Assembly (NCBI RefSeq): GCF_008124835.1
Contig: NZ_VNHW01000003.1
Span: forward strand, 1-64,000
DNA: 64,000 nucleotides
Direction: 5' to 3'
DNA from: Blastococcus xanthinilyticus
Lineage (GTDB): Bacteria > Actinomycetota > Actinomycetes > Mycobacteriales > Geodermatophilaceae
In this document: positions 43,692 through 51,732 of the stretch, one piece after another
Layout: each line of letters opens with the position of its first letter
How positions within the stretch are numbered: position 1 is the first letter of the stretch
Program-made: the position numbers and the translations under genes
The notes under the pieces: model-generated
What the model was told of the DNA's origin: nothing
What the model saw: the letters and a program-made list of their open reading frames with translations, nothing else
The model's database searches: none

Positions 43692-44923
43692 CGGTGGCGA
43701 CCGCCGGCCGGCCCCTGGCGAACCTGCGGGTCGTCGAGTGCGCCACCTACGTCGCCGGCCCGTCCGGGGGGATGACCCTGGCCCAACTCGGTGCCGACGT
43801 GATCCGCGTCGACCCGCTGGGCGGGGCCACCGACAACAGCCGCTGGCCACTGGCCCCGGGCGGGGCCAGCCTCTACTGGCACAGCCTGAACAAGGGCAAG
43901 CGCTCGGTGACCGTGGACCTTCGCTCGCCGGTCGGGCGGGAGCTGGTGACGGCGCTGATCACCGCGCCCGGCCCGGACAGCGGGGTCTTCCTCGACAACA
44001 ACGTCGCCCGCTCGTGGATGGACTGGCCGACGCTCTCGGCCCGCCGGCCGGACCTGGTGCACGTCCACGTGCAGGGGCACCGCGACGGCCGGCCGGCGGT
44101 GGATTACACGGTCAACGCCGCCGCGGGAATCCCCGACATGACCGGCAGCGAGGCCGGCGGCGCGCCGGTGAACCACGTGCTCCCGGCGTGGGACCTGCTC
44201 ACCGGGCAGACCGCGGTGGTCGGGCTGCTCGCCGCGTTGCGGCACCGAGACCGGACGGGGGAGGGGAGCCACCTCGAGGTGGCGCTCGCCGACGTGGCGC
44301 TCGCCGGGGTGGCCGCGCTGGGGTGGTACGCCGATGCCCAGCTGTCCCGCACCGACCGGCCGCGCCACGGCAACCACGTGTACGGCAGCTTCGGGGTGGA
44401 CTTCCCGACCGCCGACGGCGGCCGGGTGATGGTGGTGGCCCTGACCGAGGGCCAGTGGCGGTCGTTGTGCCGGGTGACCGGGACCGGGGAGGTGTTCGCC
44501 GCGCTGGAGAAGGCCCTCGGCGTGGATCTCGAGGACGAGGTGAGCCGGTACCGGCACCGGGAGACCATCGAGGCCGTCCTCCGGGGCTGGTTCGCCGCCC
44601 GGGACGTCACGACCGTCAGCCGGGAGCTGGAGGCGGCCCGGGTCTTGTGGGGCCCCTACCGGACCCCGACCCAGGTGGTGCGGGACCACGAGGCCGACCC
44701 CGCTGCCTCACCGCTCGTGGAGGTGCAGCAGCCGGGGATCGGCCGCATGCTGGCCATGGGCAGCCCCCTGCGCGCCGGCGGGACCGCCGACCCGCCGCGG
44801 CCGGCTCCGGTCCTGGGGGCGGACACCGACGCCGTCCTCGCCGACGTGTTGGGCCTCGGGAGCGCGGAGATCGGCCGGCTGCACGACGACGGGGTGCTCG
44901 CCCCTGTCGCGGCCGACCGGTGA
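43688..44923 (+). CDS. Class III CoA transferase, mesaconyl-CoA C1-C4 transferase-like
   Basis: The 411-residue family III CoA transferase resembles Chloroflexus Mct (2-methylfumaryl-CoA isomerase) from memory: GGMTLAQLGADVIR, LNKGKRSVTVDLRSP, VDYTVN, PVNHVLPAWDLLTGQ, TDRPRHGNHVYGSFGVDF, VMVVALTEGQW, WGPYRT and GLGSAEIGRLHDDGV all have close counterparts. Mct moves CoA within one molecule from C1 to C4 of mesaconyl-CoA. It is translationally coupled (GTGA) to the E3 gene, so its acyl-CoA probably comes from, or competes with, the 2-oxoacid dehydrogenase. The family III catalytic Asp is expected in the mid-region but I did not place it. Exact substrate is unknown. Confidence 0.8.
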   Translation: MTVATAGRPLANLRVVECATYVAGPSGGMTLAQLGADVIRVDPLGGATDNSRWPLAPGGASLYWHSLNKGKRSVTVDLRSPVGRELVTALITAPGPDSGVFLDNNVARSWMDWPTLSARRPDLVHVHVQGHRDGRPAVDYTVNAAAGIPDMTGSEAGGAPVNHVLPAWDLLTGQTAVVGLLAALRHRDRTGEGSHLEVALADVALAGVAALGWYADAQLSRTDRPRHGNHVYGSFGVDFPTADGGRVMVVALTEGQWRSLCRVTGTGEVFAALEKALGVDLEDEVSRYRHRETIEAVLRGWFAARDVTTVSRELEAARVLWGPYRTPTQVVRDHEADPAASPLVEVQQPGIGRMLAMGSPLRAGGTADPPRPAPVLGADTDAVLADVLGLGSAEIGRLHDDGVLAPVAADR

Positions 44924-44936
44924 CCGGCCTCGGGCC

Positions 44937-44953
44937 GCCGCCCGCCGGGCGGC
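44937..44953 (+). terminator. Short GC hairpin after the CoA transferase gene
   Basis: GCCGCCC and GGGCGGC pair over 7 bp with a GCC loop, 14 nt after the stop and before the GntR gene promoter. It may end the long catabolic transcript. Confidence 0.45.
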
Positions 44954-45029
44954 CGGCGCGGTGACCACCGCCCCCCGCCCTGGTGGGCACGTCGAGTACG
45001 GAGCGGGGTCGGCCACCTACCATGCTCAG

Positions 45030-45809
45030 GTGGTCGAGACACCAGGCATCGACGGGTTCGAGCCGCCCCGTCCCGGGCGCGGGCGGCTGGCGCTCAGCGA
45101 GGAGTCGGCCAGCTACGTCCGCGCCCTGATCATGTCCGGGGAGCTGCGCGAGGGCGAGTTCGTGAGGCTCGACCGGATCGCGGCCGACCTGGGCATCAGC
45201 GTGACCCCCGCCCGGGAGGGCCTCCTGCTCCTGCGCGGCGAGGGCTTCGTGGTCTCCGAGCCCCGCCGGGGATTCGTCGTCGCCCCGTTGTCCCCGGACG
45301 ACGTCGCCGATCTCTTCTTCGTCCAGGCCACTATCGCCGGGGAGCTCGCCGCGCGCGCGGCGCGCCGGCTCAGCGACGCCGACCTTGCCGAGGTCGACCA
45401 CCTCCAGGACCAGCTGGCGCGCGCAGCCCGGGCAGGGGACGGCGACGTCGTCGTCCGCTGCAACCACCTGCTGCACCGCAAGATCAACCAGGTCGCGGCG
45501 GCGCCGAAGTTGAACTGGTTCCTCGGGGTGTCCGTGCGGTACGTGCCCACCCGCTTCTTCACCTCCATCGCCGGCTGGGAGGAGGCGGCGGCGCACGATC
45601 ACGCCGCGCTGATCGAGGCGCTGCACCGACGTGACCCCGACGCCGCCCGCACGGCGATGGAGCAGCACATCCGGCACGCCGGCGAGCTGCTGGTCGCCCA
45701 CCTCGTGCGCACCCGCGCCGCCATCCGGGACGGCCTCGCGCCGGCCCGGGAAGCCCCCGCCGCCGGCAGCCCGGCGGCCCCACCGACGGACGTCCCCGGG
45801 CACCCGTAG
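45030..45809 (+). CDS. GntR-family regulator with FCD domain
   Basis: The 259-residue protein has an N-terminal winged helix (SYVRALIMSGELREGEFVRL, ADLGISVTPAREGLLLL) and a C-terminal FCD all-helical ligand domain with likely metal-binding His residues (NHLLHRKI, DHAALIEAL, HIRHAGELL). FCD regulators usually sense organic acids. The GTG at 45030 lies 7 nt after a TACCAT -10 box, which suggests a leaderless message; a GTG at 44961 would add 23 residues. Placed at the end of the TRAP/dehydrogenase/CoA transferase cluster, it is the best candidate for its regulator. Confidence 0.88.
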   Translation: MVETPGIDGFEPPRPGRGRLALSEESASYVRALIMSGELREGEFVRLDRIAADLGISVTPAREGLLLLRGEGFVVSEPRRGFVVAPLSPDDVADLFFVQATIAGELAARAARRLSDADLAEVDHLQDQLARAARAGDGDVVVRCNHLLHRKINQVAAAPKLNWFLGVSVRYVPTRFFTSIAGWEEAAAHDHAALIEALHRRDPDAARTAMEQHIRHAGELLVAHLVRTRAAIRDGLAPAREAPAAGSPAAPPTDVPGHP

Positions 45810-45818
45810 CCTGCCGGC

Positions 45819-46691
45819 ATGCCGGACCGGACCTTCTCGATCACCTCCGCCCACGACGTCCCCGTGACCGTCTACCGGTGGGACCCCGCCGGCCGGCCGC
45901 GGGGCATCGTGCAGCTGGCCCACGGCATGGGCGAGCACCTGCTGCGCTACGAGCCGCTGGCCGCGGAGCTCACCGCCGCGGGCTGGGTGGTCGCCGGGCA
46001 GGACCACCGCGGCCACGGGGCGACGGTGGGCGACGGCGAGCGGGGGGCGCTCGGCCCCGGCGGCTGGGACGAGCTGGTGCGCGACATCGGCCGGGTCGGC
46101 GACGCGCTGCGCGCCGACCTGCCGGGCCTGCCGCTGGTGCTGCTCGGCCACAGCATGGGCTCCTTCGCCGCCCAGCAGCACGTCATGGACGCCGGTGCCG
46201 GGCTCGCCGGGCTGGTGCTCACCGGCACGGCCGCTCTCGACCTGCTCGAGCCCGCCCTCGACCTGGACGCGCCCACCGACCTGTCGGCGTTCAACGCCCC
46301 GTTCGCCCCGGCCCGCACCGACTACGACTGGCTCTCCCGCGACCCGGCGCAGGTGGACGCCTACGTGGCCGACCCGCGGTGCGGGTTCGGCCTCTCCGCG
46401 CCCGACAACCGGCAGATGTTCGTCTCGGCCCGGCAGCTCGCCGACCCGGAACGGCTCGCCGGGGTACCGGGCGACCTGCCGGTGTACATCGCCGTCGGCG
46501 ACCAGGACCCGGTCAACGGCCAGCTCGCCCTCGTGCACGGGCTGATCCAGCGGCTGGAGGGGGCGGGCCTGACCGACGTCACGCTGGCGGTCTACGAGGG
46601 CGCCCGCCACGAGGTGTTCAACGAGACCAACCGCGCCGAGGTCGTCACGGACCTGCTGCGCTGGCTCGACCGGGTGGTGCCGGCCGGCTGA
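45819..46691 (+). CDS. Alpha/beta hydrolase, monoacylglycerol lipase-like
   Basis: The 290-residue serine hydrolase has the oxyanion motif VQLAHGMGEH, the nucleophile Ser112 in GHSMG, DHRGHG typical of the lysophospholipase/monoacylglycerol lipase group, the acid residue in VAVGDQDPVN-like IAVGDQDPVN, and the catalytic His in ARHEVFNE. No signal peptide is seen. It starts 9 nt after the GntR gene. It should cleave monoacylglycerols or similar esters. Confidence 0.9.
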   Translation: MPDRTFSITSAHDVPVTVYRWDPAGRPRGIVQLAHGMGEHLLRYEPLAAELTAAGWVVAGQDHRGHGATVGDGERGALGPGGWDELVRDIGRVGDALRADLPGLPLVLLGHSMGSFAAQQHVMDAGAGLAGLVLTGTAALDLLEPALDLDAPTDLSAFNAPFAPARTDYDWLSRDPAQVDAYVADPRCGFGLSAPDNRQMFVSARQLADPERLAGVPGDLPVYIAVGDQDPVNGQLALVHGLIQRLEGAGLTDVTLAVYEGARHEVFNETNRAEVVTDLLRWLDRVVPAG

Positions 46692-46700
46692 CGCGTCAGC
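46687..46700. terminator. 14-bp palindrome across two convergent stops
   Basis: GCTGACGCGTCAGC is a perfect palindrome that contains the stop codons of the lipase gene and the convergent LacI gene, which are only 4 nt apart. Short, so its role as terminator is tentative. Confidence 0.4.
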
Positions 46701-47712
46701 GGGTGGTGGAGCGCTCGACCACGACCCACGAGGGCTCGGCGCCCGGCGGGTCGCCGACCAGCAGCCGGGCGCAGCGGCGCCCCTGGTCCTGCAGCGACTG
46801 GCCGACGGTGGTGAGCCCGGCTCCCGCCGCGGCGGGGGTGTCGTCCCAGCCCGTCACGGCGAGCTCCTCGGGGACCTTCCGCGTCGTGGCGCGCAGCGCG
46901 GCGAGCGCCAGCTCGTCGCCCATGGCGAGCACGGCGTCGGTGTCCGTGGGCAGCCGGCGCAGCGCCTGCGCGGCCTCCGCCGGGTCGTTGCGCGCGAGCA
47001 CCGCGACCGGCACGCCGGCCCAGTCCAGCCCGGCGGCCGCCACGGCATCGCGGTAGCCGGCCAGACGGTCCCGGGTCACGGGGAAGGCGGCGGCCGCCGG
47101 GTCGGGGCCGGTGACCAGCGCCGGCTCCCTGCGGCGGTCCACGGGGAAGGAGAGCACCGCGGGCCGGCGGGAGCCGCGCAGGCCCACCGCGCCGATGGCT
47201 GCCGCGGCGGCCCGGTTGTCGATCGTCACGAGCCCGAGGCCCTCCACCTGCGGTCCACCGTGGACCACCGCGGGGCGCGCCGAGGCCGCGACCGCGGCCA
47301 GGACCGGGTCCTCGTCCACGGTGGTCCACACCACGAAGCCGTCCACGGCGGCCTCGCGCACCCGCGTCTCGTCGCTGTCGTCCCCGCTCCCGGTGACCGG
47401 GATGAGCGTGAGCCCGAGACCGTGCTCGGTGCACACCTCGGCGATACCGGCGAGGAAGGCCGTGGCCTGCGGATCGGCGAAGGCGTAGGTGAGGCGCTCC
47501 CCGAGGACGACGCCGAGGTTGCCGGTGCGGCCCCGACGGAGGTTCCGGGCGGCCGCGTCCGGGCCGGCGTACCCGAGCTCGGCGGCCGCCTGAAGGACCT
47601 TCTCCCGGGTGGCGGGCGCCACCCGGTCGGGGCGGTTGTAGGTGTAGCTCACGGTCATGACCGAGACGCCCGCGGCGCGGGCGACGTCGGGCATCGTCGT
47701 CCGGCGGGGCAC
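46696..47712 (-). CDS. LacI-family transcriptional regulator
   Basis: The 338-residue repressor has the LacI helix-turn-helix (MPDVARAAGVSVMTVSYTYN) with hinge helix, and a periplasmic-binding-like effector domain (LGVVLGERLTYAF, VTGWDDTPAA). The GTG at 47712 lies 7 nt after a TACGCT -10 box, so leaderless; ATG 47694 is an alternative. LacI proteins mostly sense sugars or nucleosides. It is divergent from an MFS transporter gene with only 38 nt between the starts, so it very likely controls that gene. Confidence 0.92.
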   Translation of the reverse strand: MPRRTTMPDVARAAGVSVMTVSYTYNRPDRVAPATREKVLQAAAELGYAGPDAAARNLRRGRTGNLGVVLGERLTYAFADPQATAFLAGIAEVCTEHGLGLTLIPVTGSGDDSDETRVREAAVDGFVVWTTVDEDPVLAAVAASARPAVVHGGPQVEGLGLVTIDNRAAAAAIGAVGLRGSRRPAVLSFPVDRRREPALVTGPDPAAAAFPVTRDRLAGYRDAVAAAGLDWAGVPVAVLARNDPAEAAQALRRLPTDTDAVLAMGDELALAALRATTRKVPEELAVTGWDDTPAAAGAGLTTVGQSLQDQGRRCARLLVGDPPGAEPSWVVVERSTTR

Positions 47713-47750
47713 GGGTACCAGCGTAGCCGGTCTGTGTAACGATAAAATGC
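47713..47750. promoter_or_regulatory. Overlapping divergent promoters of LacI and MFS genes
   Basis: The 38-nt region holds TACGCT (minus strand, 47725-47720) for the regulator and the AT-rich taacgataaaat (47737-47748) for the transporter. TAACGATA is a near-palindrome centred on CG, as in LacI-family operators. Both genes seem to lack a leader. Confidence 0.45.
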
Positions 47751-48968
47751 ATGACGCGAGCAACGCCTGCGGTCGCTGCCCGGCCGGCCTACCTGGGCTT
47801 CGCCGCCTTCGGTGCGCTCTGGGGGATCTGGGGCGCCGCGCTGCCCGCGCTGCGCGACGCGGCCGGGCTGACCGAGGGGCAGCTGGGCATGGCGCTGCTG
47901 TGCATCGGAGCCGGGGCCCTGCCGGCGATGCTGCTGACCGGGCGCGCGGTCGACCGCTTCCAGGGACGGGTGGTGGCGCTCGCGCTGACGCTGATGGCGG
48001 TCGCCGGCGTGGCCGTGGCCACCGCGGCCGACGACCTGCTCTCACTGGCCGTCCTGGCGCTCGCGCTGGGCGCGACGTCCGGGGCGGCGGACGTCGGCAT
48101 CAACGCCGTCGCCGGCGCCGCGGAGCGCGCTGCGGGCCGGCCGGTGCTGACCCGCGCGCACGGGGTGTTCTCGACCGCGGTGGTGGCCGGGGCCCTCGGC
48201 ACCGGTGCGATCGAGGGAGCCGGACTGCCCGTGGCCGTGGCCTTCGGGCTGGCCGTCGTCGCCGCCCTCGTCGCCGCGGGCCCCTTGTGGCGGGTACGGC
48301 TGGCCACCGGGGACGAGCCGGACGCCGCGGCCGGACCCGGGACGCTGCAGGGCCGGTCCTGGGCGCTGCCGCTCGTCGTGATCGGGCTGGTCGGTGCCCT
48401 GGCCTTCGCGGTGGAGAACGCCCACCAGTCCTGGAGTGCGGTGTTCCTGGCCGACGAGCTCTCCGTCGGCAGTGGCCTCACGGCCGCCGCACCGGCGATC
48501 TTCGCCGGTGTCGCCGCCGCCACCCGGTTCGCCGTCGGTGCCTCCGGCCGGCTCCCGGCCGGGCCGCTGCTCACCGCTGGTGCGACGGCGGCGGCGGCCG
48601 GCTCCCTCCTGCTCGCCTCCGCATCGACCCCGGTCGTCGCGCTGGCGGGGCTGGCGCTGGCCGCGGCGGGCACCTCGGTGCTCTTCCCGACCCTCTTGCG
48701 GGAGGCGCTCCGGGGCGTTCGGGCAGAGATGCGCGGCCGGGCGACCTCCGCCGTCGCGACGACGGCCTACCTCGGGTTCGTGCTGGGGCCGGTGTACGTC
48801 GGAGTGCTGGCCGCGGCTGCGGGCCTGCGCACGGCGGTCGTCGGCATCGCCGCGCTGGCCGGGGTCACCGCCGTCATCGCCTGGCCGGTCGCCCGGTGGA
48901 GCCGGCGGGCCGGCACGCTGTCGGCCGCGGCGGGCGAGCGGGGAATGCGCCGGGTCGCGCGGCGTTGA
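47751..48968 (+). CDS. MFS transporter
   Basis: The 405-residue membrane protein has about twelve helices. The first pair is linked by GLTEGQLGMALLCIGAG, and the loop RAVDRFQGRVV lies between helices 2 and 3, typical of the major facilitator superfamily (group of small-solute/drug exporters, YbjJ-like). GADVGINAVAGAAER fits that group. The substrate is unknown; divergence from a LacI regulator suggests an inducible sugar or drug transporter. The ATG lies directly after the promoter-like AT patch. Confidence 0.88.
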   Translation: MTRATPAVAARPAYLGFAAFGALWGIWGAALPALRDAAGLTEGQLGMALLCIGAGALPAMLLTGRAVDRFQGRVVALALTLMAVAGVAVATAADDLLSLAVLALALGATSGAADVGINAVAGAAERAAGRPVLTRAHGVFSTAVVAGALGTGAIEGAGLPVAVAFGLAVVAALVAAGPLWRVRLATGDEPDAAAGPGTLQGRSWALPLVVIGLVGALAFAVENAHQSWSAVFLADELSVGSGLTAAAPAIFAGVAAATRFAVGASGRLPAGPLLTAGATAAAAGSLLLASASTPVVALAGLALAAAGTSVLFPTLLREALRGVRAEMRGRATSAVATTAYLGFVLGPVYVGVLAAAAGLRTAVVGIAALAGVTAVIAWPVARWSRRAGTLSAAAGERGMRRVARR

Positions 48969-49023
48969 CTGCCGCGGGGTCGCCGTACGGCCGGCCCGCA
49001 CCCGAGCTCCCCGGAGGACGGCC

Positions 49024-50052
49024 ATGCACCTCGGCGTCGACAGCTTCGTCTCCGCCGTCACCGATCCCCGCACCGAGCGGGTGATCGGGCCGGAGGAGCG
49101 GATGGCGCACCTGCTCGAGGAGATCGAGCTCGCCGACCGGGTGGGGCTGTACTCCTTCGGCATCGGGGAGCACCACCGCAGCGAGTACTACGACTCCGCC
49201 CCGCCGGTGATCCTCGCCGCCGCGGCCGCCCGCACCCAGCGGATCCGGCTCGGCAGCGCCGTCGCCGTGCTCAGCGCCGCCGACCCGGTGCGGGTGTTCC
49301 AGCAGTTCGCCACCCTCGACCTGATCTCCAAGGGGCGCATCGACCTGGTCGTGGGCCGGGGCTCGTTCACCGAGGCGTTCCCGCTGTTCGGGCTGAGCCT
49401 GCGCGACTACGACGAGCTGTTCGCCGAGAAGCTGGACCTGCTGCTGCGCATCCGGGAGTCCGAGCACGTCACCTGGTCCGGCCGGCACCGGCCGCCGCTC
49501 ACCGGCCAGGGCGTCTACCCCCGGCCGCTGCAGGACCCGCTGCCGATCTGGGTCGGCGTCGGCGGGACGCCGGAGTCCTTCGTGCGCGCCGGGCTGCTCG
49601 GGCTGCCGCTGATGGTGGCGATCATCGGCGGGGAGCCCCGCCAGTTCGCGCCGCTGGTCGACCTCTACCGCCGCGCCGGTGCGCAGGCCGGGCACCCGCC
49701 GGAGCAGCTGCAGGTCGGGCTGCACGTGTTCGGCTTCGTCGCCGACAGCACGGAGGTGGCCGCCGACACGATCTACCCCGGCTGGCACGAGATGTTCACG
49801 AAGGTCTCCCGCGAGCGCGGGTTCGCCGCCCCCACCCGCGCCCAGTTCGACGCGACCAGCGGCCCCGACGGCGCCTTCTTCATGGGCGACCCGGACGCGG
49901 TGGCCGAGAAGCTGGTCCGGATCTCGGGGCAGCTGGGCGGCGTGGACCGGATCGCCCTGCAGATGACCAACCCGCGGCTGGCCCACGAGGACCTGCTGCG
50001 GGGCATCGAGCTGCTCGGCACCGAGGTCGTGCCGCGGGTCGCCCGCGCGTAG
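49024..50052 (+). CDS. LLM-class flavin-dependent oxidoreductase
   Basis: The 342-residue bacterial luciferase-like monooxygenase has HHRSEYYDSAPPVILAAAAA, SAVAVLSAADPVRVFQQFAT and LVVGRGSFTE. It resembles the FMN-type members of the family (alkanal monooxygenase-like, no F420 hallmark recognised). The ATG follows a GGAGGACGGCC site. It is a single gene between the MFS and convergent ligase genes. Substrate unknown. Confidence 0.9.
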   Translation: MHLGVDSFVSAVTDPRTERVIGPEERMAHLLEEIELADRVGLYSFGIGEHHRSEYYDSAPPVILAAAAARTQRIRLGSAVAVLSAADPVRVFQQFATLDLISKGRIDLVVGRGSFTEAFPLFGLSLRDYDELFAEKLDLLLRIRESEHVTWSGRHRPPLTGQGVYPRPLQDPLPIWVGVGGTPESFVRAGLLGLPLMVAIIGGEPRQFAPLVDLYRRAGAQAGHPPEQLQVGLHVFGFVADSTEVAADTIYPGWHEMFTKVSRERGFAAPTRAQFDATSGPDGAFFMGDPDAVAEKLVRISGQLGGVDRIALQMTNPRLAHEDLLRGIELLGTEVVPRVARA

Positions 50053-50082
50053 GCACCGGGCGCGCGGCCGCCGGTCGCGGAG

Positions 50083-51630
50083 CTAGGTGGCGGCCAGCAG
50101 CGCCCGGACGGTGTCGATGGTGTCGGCCTCGGCCGGGGTCTTGTCGGGCCGGTAGCGCAGCACCCGGGCGAACCGGAGGGCGACGCCGCCGGGGTAGCGG
50201 GGGCTGCGCTGGGCGCCGTCGACGGCGATCTCGACCACCAGCCCCGGGCGCAGCAGGACGCCCCACGGCGGGCTCTCCCGGGCGTGCGCGGGGAACGTCG
50301 CCGTCTGCCAGGCGAGCAGCTCGTCGGTCATGCCCTTGAAGGTCTTGCCGACCATCACCGGCTCGCCGCCGTCGGGGTCGCGGGCGCCGAGGTGGATGTT
50401 CGAGAGCTTCCCCGCCCGGCGGCCGTAGCCCCACTCCGCACCGAGGACGACGAGGTCGAGGGTGTGCACCGGCTTCACCTTCTGCCACGCCCTGCCGCGG
50501 CGGCCGGCGGCGTACGGCGCGTCCAGGGCCTTCACGACGACCCCCTCGTGGCCCGCCCCGAGGGCGTCGTCGAGCACCTGCGCCGCCTGCCGCGGGTCCG
50601 GCGACCGGACGCCGGGCATGCGCAGCGCCGCGTGCCCGTCGTCGGCCAGCAGCGCCGCCAGCGCGTCGAGGCGGACCGACAGCGGCTCGTCGAGCAGATC
50701 GAGGCCGTCGAGGTGCAGCAGGTCGAAGAAGAACGGGCTGAGCAGCACCCCGGCGTCGTCACCCGCCCCGGCGCTGCCGAAGCGGCTCATCGTGTCCTGG
50801 AAGGCCCGCGGCCGCCCGTCGTCGTCCAGCGCGAGGGTCTCGCCGTCGAGGACGGCCGTCCGGCACGGCAGCGCCCGGACCCGCTCGACGACCTCCGGGA
50901 CGCCGTCGGTGACCTCCCGCAGCGTCCGGGTCCAGACGCGGACGTCGTCGCCGTCGCGGTGCACCTGGATGCGCGCGCCGTCGAGCTTGAACTCCACCGT
51001 CACCGCCGCGCCGAGGTCGGCGAGCGCCGCGTCGAGCGATGAGCCGGGGCTCGCGAGCATCGGCCGCACCGGTCGGCCGACCTGGAGGGCAACCTCGGCC
51101 AGCGCCCAGGCACCGCCGGACAGGGCTGTCACCGCCGTCCCGGGGAGGCTGCCGGACAGCATGAACGCCCTCCGGACCTCGGCCGCGGGCACGCCGGACG
51201 CGGCGGCCACCGCCTCCAGGACCACCCCCTCGAGCGCTCCCTGGCGGAGCTCGCCGGTGAGCAGCCGCACCAGGAACTGCTGCTCCTCGGCGGTCGCGGC
51301 GGCGAGGAGGCCGCGCAGCAAGGCGTCACGCCGGGTGGTGGAGCCGGCGCCGGTGGTGGTGGCGAGCTCGCCGAAGACCGTGTCGACGCCGGCCACGGTC
51401 AGGGTGGGCTCGTCAGCCGCTCCGCCGGTCAGCCCGGCCAGCGACCGCCAGCCCACGCCGAGACGCCGCTGCAGGGGGTCACCCGCGAGCCACGCGGTCA
51501 CCGCCGGCACCTCGTCGACGTCCGCGCGGCTCAGCACGTCGGCGATCAGGCCGGCCTTGGACGTGCGGCCCCGCGTGGCCGCGACGGCGGTGGACGCGGC
51601 GACGACGGAGGCGAGCAGCACACCGGCCAT
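50083..51630 (-). CDS. ligB: ATP-dependent DNA ligase (LigB type)
   Basis: The 515-residue protein has the N-terminal helical domain of archaeal/eukaryotic type I ligases (FLVRLLTGELRQGALEGVVL), the adenylation domain with AMP-accepting Lys215 in EFKLDGARIQVH, GEGVVVK-like HEGVVVKALDAPY, and the OB domain (LRPGLVVEIAV). Size and pattern match mycobacterial LigB, a non-essential ligase beside NAD-dependent LigA. The ATG at 51630 is used; upstream sequence in this frame is not coding-like. It is divergent from the CitE-like gene with about 100 nt between starts. Confidence 0.92.
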   Translation of the reverse strand: MAGVLLASVVAASTAVAATRGRTSKAGLIADVLSRADVDEVPAVTAWLAGDPLQRRLGVGWRSLAGLTGGAADEPTLTVAGVDTVFGELATTTGAGSTTRRDALLRGLLAAATAEEQQFLVRLLTGELRQGALEGVVLEAVAAASGVPAAEVRRAFMLSGSLPGTAVTALSGGAWALAEVALQVGRPVRPMLASPGSSLDAALADLGAAVTVEFKLDGARIQVHRDGDDVRVWTRTLREVTDGVPEVVERVRALPCRTAVLDGETLALDDDGRPRAFQDTMSRFGSAGAGDDAGVLLSPFFFDLLHLDGLDLLDEPLSVRLDALAALLADDGHAALRMPGVRSPDPRQAAQVLDDALGAGHEGVVVKALDAPYAAGRRGRAWQKVKPVHTLDLVVLGAEWGYGRRAGKLSNIHLGARDPDGGEPVMVGKTFKGMTDELLAWQTATFPAHARESPPWGVLLRPGLVVEIAVDGAQRSPRYPGGVALRFARVLRYRPDKTPAEADTIDTVRALLAAT

Positions 51631-51732
51631 CGTGGCAGCCGGGGCCGACAGGGAGGACCTGCAGGCCGCTGATCCGAGGCGGCCCGCGACCCCGGCGCGC
51701 GCCAGGGGCCCGTCCCGTACCAGGATGGGCAC

